DNA of 64,000 nucleotides. Origin: Thermoleophilia bacterium (GTDB taxonomy: Bacteria > Actinomycetota > Thermoleophilia > RBG-16-64-13). The stretch is taken from the NCBI GenBank assembly GCA_026415615.1, contig JAOAGT010000001.1, positions 62,001-126,000 of the forward strand, read 5' to 3'. Position numbers and translations under genes: made by a program. Below the pieces are notes generated by a model. It saw only the letters and a list, made by a program, of their open reading frames with translations. It had not been told where the DNA came from and made no database searches. Of the stretch, positions 50,080 to 56,931 are shown in pieces; position 1 is the stretch's first letter; every line of letters starts with the position of its first letter.

Positions 50080-50925
50080 ATGACTAGTAATGCTGATAAG
50101 AAGCCGCAGCTTAGGCCCCTGCGCCCCGAGGAAGAAGCTCTTCCCTACGCAAAGTATTACTACCGGGAGCCGGCTCCGCCGAATCCGCGTTTGATCGAAA
50201 TTCTTAACCAGGGTCCCATGGATCCTGCCAAGGCTCTGCCCGTGGAGCGGATAAATGACCTCCTTGACCCTGGTTATCACGAGGTAGAGACCGGCTATTG
50301 CATCCTTGACAATGGGGCTGGGTATGTAGCTGTGCACAACGTGTTCCCCGGGTGCACGGTGGAAATGATGCAGTGGTGGTTTGCGTGGCACGCTGCTGGC
50401 CCCGGGTTGCGCTACGCCATCTGGTATCCACCTGCACACGTAACAATCGCGGTCAGTGACCGCGACCGGGCCAAGCTTCTTGACCCGAACATACCGCTCG
50501 AAAAGAAGTCTCAGAATGTTGACCACTTCGTAGTAGAGGATGTTGGCAACGGAGTGGAAGACATCGTGATCAGCTTCCTAAGCCCGGAAGAAATGGGCTT
50601 TGATATGAGCCGGTTCCACAAGCCCAATGTGGCAGCAGTCTTTGGTGCGTGCGGGGTTTCGGAACCGAGGCAAGGTCCGCCGATCAGGGCTGCAGCAATC
50701 ATGTGCCATTTCTGCAGAGAGATAGAAGGCGGTGTCGAGTTCCGCACGCGCTTTTGGATGGGCTATCGCATCAACAAAGGCAAGCCTATGTGCGTGCTTC
50801 CTCGCGGGGTGCGGTTGCCTATAGAGGCGCCTATGGGGCTGGCCTACCACAATGTGATGGAGTATTCCAACCTGGCCTCGATACTGCCAGAACTTTACGC
50901 GCAGTTTGGACCCGGCGTCGAATGA
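50080..50925 (+). CDS. DAPG hydrolase (PhlG)/phloretin hydrolase family protein
   Basis: A 281-residue protein with the wording of the PhlG family: VHNVFPGCTVEMMQWWFAWH, RYAIWYPPAHVTIAV, an internal CHFCREIEGGVEFRTRFWMG, and YHNVMEYSNLASILPELY near the end. The His and Glu residues in these blocks are the expected zinc ligands. Known members cut the C-C bond between an acyl group and a phloroglucinol ring (2,4-diacetylphloroglucinol, phloretin). Its place beside corrinoid genes and near a transhydroxylase fits phloroglucinol-type chemistry. The start ATG has cggaggg upstream. Confidence 0.8.
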   Translation: MTSNADKKPQLRPLRPEEEALPYAKYYYREPAPPNPRLIEILNQGPMDPAKALPVERINDLLDPGYHEVETGYCILDNGAGYVAVHNVFPGCTVEMMQWWFAWHAAGPGLRYAIWYPPAHVTIAVSDRDRAKLLDPNIPLEKKSQNVDHFVVEDVGNGVEDIVISFLSPEEMGFDMSRFHKPNVAAVFGACGVSEPRQGPPIRAAAIMCHFCREIEGGVEFRTRFWMGYRINKGKPMCVLPRGVRLPIEAPMGLAYHNVMEYSNLASILPELYAQFGPGVE

Positions 50926-50983
50926 CCGATCGGGCATGTAGTTTTCGGGTGTGAGCAGCAATAGATAGCAAGAGGGGGGAACA

Positions 50984-51619
50984 ATGGCAGGGGTGACAGA
51001 CCTGGCGCAGGCTATGAGCGATCTTGATGAGGCTCAAGCCGTTGCTTTGGTAGAGGCAAGGTTAGCAGCCGGCACAGAGCCGCTTGCCGTGCTTCAAGAG
51101 CTGCAACTGGGCATGAACCTGGTGGGGCAGCGCTTTGAAAGTGGAGAGTACTACCTGTCTGAACTTATCTACGGAGCAGATATCTTCCAGAAAGCAAGCG
51201 CACCTTTGCAGGAGCGGCTGCAAGGAGCAGTCCAGGAAAAACTCGGCACTCTTGTGCTGGGGACAGTGAAGGATGATATCCACGATTTCGGCAAGAACAT
51301 TGTCGCGACGCTGATGCGGGCAAACGGGATTGAGATCGTTGATTTGGGGGTGGATGTAGACGCGGCTGCTTTCGTACAAGCTATCAGAGATCACAAACCT
51401 CAACTGGTGGGCATGAGCTGCCTGCTTACAACGGCGTTCGACTCAATGAAGGACACCATCCAGGCTATCGAGATGGCTGGTCTGAGGAACGACGTAACCA
51501 TTCTGATCGGCGGTGGCCCAGTAGATGAAAACACCCGTGAGTACGTGGGTGCAGACCGCTACTGTCGGACAGCCCAAGACGGTGTGACGGCAGCCAAGGA
51601 AATCTTGGGGGTGAACTGA
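50984..51619 (+). CDS. Corrinoid (B12-binding) methyltransferase carrier protein
   Basis: A 211-residue corrinoid protein like MtbC/MttC/MtaC and the O-demethylase carriers. An N-terminal helical cap (about 1-85, including GMNLVGQRFESGEYYLSELI) is followed by a B12 domain with the lower-ligand motif DIHDFGKNI (His100; usually DIHDIGKN). GMSCLLTTAFDSMK and a terminal VTILIGGGPV complete the fold. It accepts a methyl group on cobalt from a substrate-specific methyltransferase. The UroD-type gene starts 1 base after its stop. Confidence 0.92.
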   Translation: MAGVTDLAQAMSDLDEAQAVALVEARLAAGTEPLAVLQELQLGMNLVGQRFESGEYYLSELIYGADIFQKASAPLQERLQGAVQEKLGTLVLGTVKDDIHDFGKNIVATLMRANGIEIVDLGVDVDAAAFVQAIRDHKPQLVGMSCLLTTAFDSMKDTIQAIEMAGLRNDVTILIGGGPVDENTREYVGADRYCRTAQDGVTAAKEILGVN

Positions 51620-51620
51620 A

Positions 51621-52745
51621 ATGCAAGCGCAAGGGACATTTTCTCCTCCGCCGCTCTACTTGGAGCGGATGCAGCGGCTTCAGACTGCCATAGCGTGCGG
51701 CACTCCAGATCGAGTTCCTATATCCCTGGTGATGGATTCGTTTGCTGCTCACACCATGGGCAAGAAGCTGAGCGAGTTTGTAGCTAGCGTGGACGTGGCT
51801 GCTCAGGTCATGCTGGGCACGCTGGAGAAACTTGGTGATGTCGACTCGATCCAGTTTCCTACCTATGCGCCCGATGTATTAGGTCTGCTGTGGCTGGCGC
51901 CAGTTAAGGTTCCCGGCCGAGACTTGCCCGAAGACATGCAGTGGCAGTTGGACGAGCAAGTGCGGATGCAACGCGAAGACTACGATCGGATCCTGGAGAT
52001 GGGCTGGGGGGCCTGGCTTGGGGAGTACATTGGCAAGTACCTTGGCGCGGCCGTAACGGCTGCCCAAGCCTTAGCTGAGGCTGCTCCCCGCTGGATTCCG
52101 GAGTACATGAAGCGCGGATATGTGGTCCTTTCTCCCTTGACGGTGGATCACCCGTTTGAACACCTGTGTGGCGCGCGGACGGTCAAGGAGTTCACGCTAG
52201 ACCTCTATCGTATCCCCGACAAAGTTCAGGCGGTCATGGACCTGATTATGGCCGAGAAGCGCGAGCAGACCAGGCAGACGGTGCGAAGCTTCGGCCCGAT
52301 GGGGTATTGGGTCGGAAGCTGGCGTACTGCTCCGGAGTTTTTGGCTCCCAAATTGTGGGACCGGTTTGTCTGGCCGTACATGAAGGAGTTGGTCGAGATA
52401 GTAGTAGAAGAAGGCGGAACTCCCGTTCTTCATTATGACGCCAACTGGGACCGCGAGATCGAGAGGCTGAAGGAGTTGCCTGCTCGGCGGTGCATCCTGG
52501 CTCTTGACAGCAAGACGGATATCTTCCGGGCGAAGAAGATTCTCGCCGGTCACATGTGCATCCTTGGTGACGTTCCGCCTGGCCTGCTTTCCGTCGGCAC
52601 GGTGGATGAGGTCAAGGCCTATTGTCGCCGTCTTCTCACTGAGGTAGGGCCAGACGGGTACATCATGGCCATGGGCTGTGCTATCCCTGGTGATGCCAAG
52701 TTTGAAAACGTAAAGGCAATGGTGGATTCGGTTCACGAAGTCTAA
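51621..52745 (+). CDS. UroD-family methyltransferase (MtaA/MtbA-like)
   Basis: A 374-residue barrel protein of the uroporphyrinogen-decarboxylase superfamily. The beginning RMQRLQTAIACGTPDRVPIS and the block PVLHYDANWDREIERLKELP followed by ILALDSKTD are typical. GHMCILGDVPPGLLSVGTVD and AMGCAIPGDAKFENVKAMVD near the end complete the pattern. Paired with the corrinoid protein it should move methyl groups on or off cobalt, with a methyl ether or methylated amine as donor, or tetrahydrofolate or a thiol as acceptor. The pathway's second methyltransferase is not seen here. Confidence 0.85.
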   Translation: MQAQGTFSPPPLYLERMQRLQTAIACGTPDRVPISLVMDSFAAHTMGKKLSEFVASVDVAAQVMLGTLEKLGDVDSIQFPTYAPDVLGLLWLAPVKVPGRDLPEDMQWQLDEQVRMQREDYDRILEMGWGAWLGEYIGKYLGAAVTAAQALAEAAPRWIPEYMKRGYVVLSPLTVDHPFEHLCGARTVKEFTLDLYRIPDKVQAVMDLIMAEKREQTRQTVRSFGPMGYWVGSWRTAPEFLAPKLWDRFVWPYMKELVEIVVEEGGTPVLHYDANWDREIERLKELPARRCILALDSKTDIFRAKKILAGHMCILGDVPPGLLSVGTVDEVKAYCRRLLTEVGPDGYIMAMGCAIPGDAKFENVKAMVDSVHEV

Positions 52746-52757
52746 GGCGGTAGTTGA

Positions 52758-53702
52758 GTGCGGCCCCTCACGATAAGTCAGCTTGAGCGCGAAAGCGGAG
52801 TAAGCCGCGGCGTCATCTACTACTACATCAGTGAGGGACTGCTTCCCCCTGCGCAAAAGGCCAGTGCAACGCGGGCGGTCTACGATCAGCGTCATGTGGA
52901 TTTGCTTCGGGAGATCAGCCAGCTGAAAAAGCAGGGTCTCAGACTGCGGGAAATTCGGGAACGAATCGCGCCCCAAGTTCAGGCTGCAAGCGAGACAGAT
53001 GTGGATCTGGTCAGTCAGCAGGCCGACCAGATTCGCAGCGCTATCCTGCATGCGGCAGCAATCGAGTTTGCCACTCATGGCTATGAGAAAACCCGGGTAG
53101 CTGACATCTGCAAGAAAGTAGGCGTGACTGGCCAGATGCTATACAGCTTCTTCCCCAGCAAGAGGCATCTTTTCATTGCCTGCTACGAGGTTTACTACCA
53201 GTGGATGCATGAGCAGATAGTGCCGCATATCGCCGCGAGCAGCGACTCAGCTGCGCGACTCGCATGGCGGAGCTGGGCTTCGTACGGCATCAGGTCTCTT
53301 AACCCGGATCTGCAAGCCATGGCGCGTGTCGAGGCTGTGCAGTCTGAAAGCGACCTTCGTCAGTTGGTCCGCCGCGTATATGAAAGCATTCTGAACGATC
53401 CCCAGGCGGAACTAGCCGAGGAGCGCAAGCCAGGGCCAACTGCGGACCTGTTCGACGAGGAGCTGGTGTCGTATGCACTTGTGGGCGCTCTTGAAAACAT
53501 GCAGATGCGGGCTTCGTGGGATGGTAAGTTCACAAAGAAAGATGTCATGCGCAACCTACTCGCCATGTTCTTGGCTATAAGAGCAGCTCTGGCCGGAAAA
53601 GTAGACTTAACGGATGAATGGAAGAAGCTTGAACCTCTTGTGGAGGAACTAGCCAAGACAAGTCCTCACCCAGGGCCGAAAGACAGTCGTTGTTCTTCGT
53701 GA
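52758..53702 (+). CDS. MerR-TetR fusion transcriptional regulator 2
   Basis: A 314-residue paralogue of the regulator at 39580 with the same two DNA-binding domains: MerR-like (LTISQLERESGVSRGVIYYY, then EGLLPPAQKASATRAVYDQR) and TetR-like (FATHGYEKTRVADICKKVGV, then YSFFPSKRHLF), then a helical domain ending in a Pro/Ser tail. It starts with GTG 12 bases after the UroD stop and is last in the operon, so it is likely an autoregulating, substrate-sensing repressor. The MerR half has no C-terminal coiled-coil effector domain of its own. Confidence 0.85.
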   Translation: MRPLTISQLERESGVSRGVIYYYISEGLLPPAQKASATRAVYDQRHVDLLREISQLKKQGLRLREIRERIAPQVQAASETDVDLVSQQADQIRSAILHAAAIEFATHGYEKTRVADICKKVGVTGQMLYSFFPSKRHLFIACYEVYYQWMHEQIVPHIAASSDSAARLAWRSWASYGIRSLNPDLQAMARVEAVQSESDLRQLVRRVYESILNDPQAELAEERKPGPTADLFDEELVSYALVGALENMQMRASWDGKFTKKDVMRNLLAMFLAIRAALAGKVDLTDEWKKLEPLVEELAKTSPHPGPKDSRCSS

Positions 53703-53761
53703 AAGGTGAACCACCCTCTGTAGCCGCCCTGCTCCAAAGAAAAGACGAAAAGACAGATAAG

Positions 53762-53791
53762 AAAACCCCCGCCTTGTGGGCGGGGGTTTTT
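53762..53791. terminator. Bidirectional rho-independent terminator
   Basis: AAAACCCCCGCC-ttgtg-GGCGGGGGTTTTT is a 12-bp stem with A-run and T-run flanks. It serves both the corrinoid operon and the convergent OYE-type gene. Confidence 0.88.
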
Positions 53792-53859
53792 GATTTACGT
53801 GTGACTTACGTTTCCGCGCGGCCCTCCGGGGATCACGAAGCCAACAAGCTCGCACTTTC

Positions 53860-55935
53860 TCAGATAGCGTTGCCCACTTTCCAGCCGGCCTTGGTGGCAT
53901 CGGGAATGACAGCCGGGCTGTCTGAGTCGCCGATGATGTAAGCCTCAGGCACCTTATCCTTGAGCTTCTCGTAGAGCTCGTGGTTGGGAGCAAAGGGTAG
54001 AGCTGGGATGATGGTGTCGGCCTCAAGGAAGCGTTCCTGTCCTTCTTTGGTAATGATCTTGAGACCCTTATCGGTAATCTCCACAAGCTTGACGCCCGTG
54101 AGCCGCTCGATGCCTTTGCGGTCAAACCAGTAGAATAGACGAATCTTGCGCTCCGGCACAATCCACTCGCCCAGCTCGTCTCCGGTTTCTACAATAGTCA
54201 CCTTCCGTCCGCGCTTGATAAGGAACTCGGCTAGCTGACAGCCCTGAATCTGGCCGCCGATGATGACCACTTTCTTTCCCACCGGCATCCAGAACTTGGT
54301 GAGATCGCGCAGCATCTTCGGACCAAAGAGCCAAATGAAGAAGCGCAGCGTGTTGTAGAGATCACCGGTCTTGACCACATTCGGCCGCTCGATGCCTTGC
54401 ACCTTGGGATAAGAAGGCACGCCGCCGGAAGCTACGATGAGAACATCCGGCTTTACCTTCTCTAGTTCAGCCTCGTCAAACTCAGTGTTGAGGCGAACCT
54501 TGACGCCAAGCTTCTTGATCTGCGTGCGGAAGAAGTTAAGTAGTAGCCGCAGGTCTTCGATCTCAAAGCCCTTCACCATACCCGCTAAGGCCATGGCGCC
54601 GCCAAGGTAGCGGCTTTTCTCGTAAAGGATGACCTCATGGCCGCGCTGGGCGGCAACCCGAGCTGCCTGCATGCCTGCTGGTCCGGCGCCCACAACCACA
54701 ACCTTCTTTTTCTTCTCGGCAGGCGGGGCGAAGTCGTAGGAGTCGGTGCCAAAGCACGCGTTGATGCGGCAGTAACGAGGCTCGTTGTAGTTCTTGTTGC
54801 ATGTGCCGCAGTGAGTGCACGGTTGGATGTCCTCAAAACGGCCCTCGCGGACCTTGTTGGCCCAGTTGTGGTCGGCGAAGAAGCGGCGGTTAATGCCGAT
54901 AAGGTCAGCCTTGCCTTCGCGCAAGATCCGCTCAGCCGAGTCGTGGTCAATTAGACCAACTGTCATGACTGGGATCTTGACCACTTTCTTTATCTCGGCT
55001 GCGAGTGGCACCTGGCACAGCTCGCCGTAGCGGCTCCAGTCAAGCTCCTTGGGGAACTCGCTTAGCGGGACGTGTGGTTCGGGGTAGAACAGGTTCTCCG
55101 GGTTGTACGACCCCTGGTGCATACCAGTCCAGTGGTAGCGCACGTGCAAGGAGTCGACCCCAGCTGCCTCGTACATCTGGGCGATCTGCTTACCCTCTTC
55201 TAGGGTGATGCCCTCGGGTCCTACACCCCACTCCATGGCATTCATAAGAACCTGGACTGGGAAGTCGCTTCCCACACGCTTCTTAATGCCCTTGACCACG
55301 TTTAGGATGAACCGCATGCGGTTCTCGAGGCTTTGCGGCCCGTATTCGTCGTCGCGCCGGTTCCACCAGCGGGAGATAAAAGTATGGAAGAGGTGGTCGG
55401 CAGCGGCGTTGATCTCAATGCCGTCCCAACCTGCGTTGGCAAGCCGCTCAGCTCCAGACACAAACCGCTCGGTGATCTCCTCGATTTCGTCGATCGTGAG
55501 CGCATGGGGTGGTTCAGGCTCGTGTACGTCAAACGGCGACTGGAAGGTTACGGAAGAAGCTGCTACCAGAGGAGCAGCAAGCTTGTAAATGCCGCCCCAG
55601 TGGGCCCGGTGGTAAAGCTGAGTGAAGATAGGGCATCCGTACTTGTGGACTTCGGCGGAAAGTTTCTCCAGGTCCTTAATGTACTTGTCGTTGTCAATGC
55701 GAAAACGGCGGTCGCCTTCCTCCAGCAGGGGCCACTCCATGGCCGGAGTCTCAGTAATAATCAGACCAGCTCCGCCGCGAGCGACGGCGCCGTAAAAAGC
55801 GAGAGCCAGAGGTCCGACTCTGTGCTCGCCTGAATCAAAGAAGTACGTTTGAGCGGCAGTCTTTACAATACGGTTTCTAAGCTGAACTTTGCCTATTTGG
55901 AAAGGCGAGAAAAGAAGCTCATATTGAGTACTCAC
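53860..55935 (-). CDS. Iron-sulfur flavoenzyme of the 2,4-dienoyl-CoA/enoate reductase (OYE) family, copy 2
   Basis: A 691-residue paralogue of the protein at 33914. FMN barrel (PFQIGKVQLRNRIVKTAAQT, IEINAAADHLFHTFISRWWN), 4Fe-4S ligands in CTHCGTCNKNYNEPRYC, FAD/NAD(P) domain (VVVGAGPAGMQAARVAAQRG). It begins with GTG at 55935 after gggaga. It shares the strand of athLS but is set apart by terminators and its own promoter. Enoate, dienoyl-CoA or flavonoid reduction is the likely chemistry; a reductive step on aromatic-derived enones fits the neighbourhood. Confidence 0.88.
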   Translation of the reverse strand: MSTQYELLFSPFQIGKVQLRNRIVKTAAQTYFFDSGEHRVGPLALAFYGAVARGGAGLIITETPAMEWPLLEEGDRRFRIDNDKYIKDLEKLSAEVHKYGCPIFTQLYHRAHWGGIYKLAAPLVAASSVTFQSPFDVHEPEPPHALTIDEIEEITERFVSGAERLANAGWDGIEINAAADHLFHTFISRWWNRRDDEYGPQSLENRMRFILNVVKGIKKRVGSDFPVQVLMNAMEWGVGPEGITLEEGKQIAQMYEAAGVDSLHVRYHWTGMHQGSYNPENLFYPEPHVPLSEFPKELDWSRYGELCQVPLAAEIKKVVKIPVMTVGLIDHDSAERILREGKADLIGINRRFFADHNWANKVREGRFEDIQPCTHCGTCNKNYNEPRYCRINACFGTDSYDFAPPAEKKKKVVVVGAGPAGMQAARVAAQRGHEVILYEKSRYLGGAMALAGMVKGFEIEDLRLLLNFFRTQIKKLGVKVRLNTEFDEAELEKVKPDVLIVASGGVPSYPKVQGIERPNVVKTGDLYNTLRFFIWLFGPKMLRDLTKFWMPVGKKVVIIGGQIQGCQLAEFLIKRGRKVTIVETGDELGEWIVPERKIRLFYWFDRKGIERLTGVKLVEITDKGLKIITKEGQERFLEADTIIPALPFAPNHELYEKLKDKVPEAYIIGDSDSPAVIPDATKAGWKVGNAI

Positions 55936-55957
55936 TTTCTAATCTCCCTCTGCGCGT

Positions 55958-55986
55958 GTTCTATCCCGAAATGTATACGCAAGCAA
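55958..55986 (-). promoter_or_regulatory. Possible promoter of the second OYE-type gene
   Basis: On the minus strand TTGCTT, a 17-base spacer and TAGAAC lie about 23 bases before the GTG start. The match is moderate. Confidence 0.4.
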
Positions 55987-56017
55987 TGGTGCTTAGTATA
56001 CGGTAACAATACAAAAC

Positions 56018-56058
56018 GCGCCCGAGCGGCCTCTGGGACCAGGAGGCGGCTTGGGCGC
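56018..56058 (-). terminator. Terminator of the athLS operon
   Basis: A 16-bp imperfect stem (gcgcccgagcggcctc) followed on the minus strand by cgttttgtattg. It lies 50 bases past the end of athS. Confidence 0.75.
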
Positions 56059-56070
56059 AGACAGGGCGAC

Positions 56071-56100
56071 GGGCGCGCCGCGCCGAAGCGCGGCGCGCCC
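56071..56100 (-). terminator. Second GC hairpin downstream of athS
   Basis: A perfect 13-bp stem (gggcgcgccgcgc) with loop CGAA directly after the athS stop. There is no T-tract. With the hairpin at 56018 it forms a tandem pair. Confidence 0.65.
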
Positions 56101-56107
56101 CTTTCAT

Positions 56108-56929
56108 TTACCTCGAGAGAGGTATCTCTCCCAGGTTGACGTCAGTAGTCACTTCAAGCGTCGGCCAGCTGGCGGGGGCGAAACCCTCTTTCTCTATGGT
56201 CAGAGAATAGGTTCCCTCGTCTAGATCGTGGAACCAAAAGTCCCCAAAGCCGTCGGTGTAGACCACCCGCTCCTCCCCGGTCTTGGTGTTAACCAGGGTG
56301 CATTTGGCCTGCTTTACGATCTCCTTCTCGACCGGATCATACACCAGGCCAGCCACGAACTTCTTGGGCATGTTGAGGTAGTAAACGCGCGGCTTGGTCT
56401 TGTCTCCGGGTTCAAGGAGGATGGCCTTGGCTATCTCGGCCGCAAACTCTTCCTCATCGCCAAATCGCATAGCGTCGGTGGGGCACACGTCTACGCAGCG
56501 CGGAACTTCCCAGCCGTCGTCAAGCAAGTGAGCGCAGCCCGTGCACTTTTGGGCAATGAGGAGATCATCGTTAAAGTAGATGGCTCCGTAAGGGCACGAA
56601 AGCACGCAGCTTCTGCAGCCTGTGCACTTCTCTGGGTCAATGATTACCAAACCATCATCCCGCTTGTAGATGCCGCCATCCACCGGGCACTCAGCAATGC
56701 ATGGAGCATTGTCGCAGTGCTGGCAGAGCACCGGCACGTAGTGCAGCTTAACTTTGGGGACAGTGCCGCGTACGTAGTCGTTAAGCTTCAGCCAGAACTG
56801 ACCGGTATCGGGTTGCGGCTTAGCATACGGGGTCCAGTCGTTACCCACGTGCTCGTCCTTGCACGCTATCTGGCACGCGTAGCAGCCGTTACACCGGGCT
56901 ATGTTGATAACAAACGCCTTCTTGCCCAC
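56108..56929 (-). CDS. athS: Transhydroxylase-type iron-sulfur subunit (AthS-like)
   Basis: A 273-residue electron-transfer subunit of the DMSO-reductase family. Its N-terminal two thirds hold several 4Fe-4S motifs (CNGCYACQIACKDEH, CQHCDNAPCIAECP, CTGCRSCVLSCPYG, then CTGCAHLLDDG). The last third (about 190-273) is a small beta-sandwich of the carboxypeptidase-regulatory kind (FGDFWFHDLDEGTYSLTIEK). The 274-residue beta subunit of Pelobacter acidigallici pyrogallol-phloroglucinol transhydroxylase has this same unusual layout, to my knowledge. It starts with GTG two bases after the athL stop. Confidence 0.85.
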   Translation of the reverse strand: MGKKAFVINIARCNGCYACQIACKDEHVGNDWTPYAKPQPDTGQFWLKLNDYVRGTVPKVKLHYVPVLCQHCDNAPCIAECPVDGGIYKRDDGLVIIDPEKCTGCRSCVLSCPYGAIYFNDDLLIAQKCTGCAHLLDDGWEVPRCVDVCPTDAMRFGDEEEFAAEIAKAILLEPGDKTKPRVYYLNMPKKFVAGLVYDPVEKEIVKQAKCTLVNTKTGEERVVYTDGFGDFWFHDLDEGTYSLTIEKEGFAPASWPTLEVTTDVNLGEIPLSR

Positions 56930-56931
56930 GA

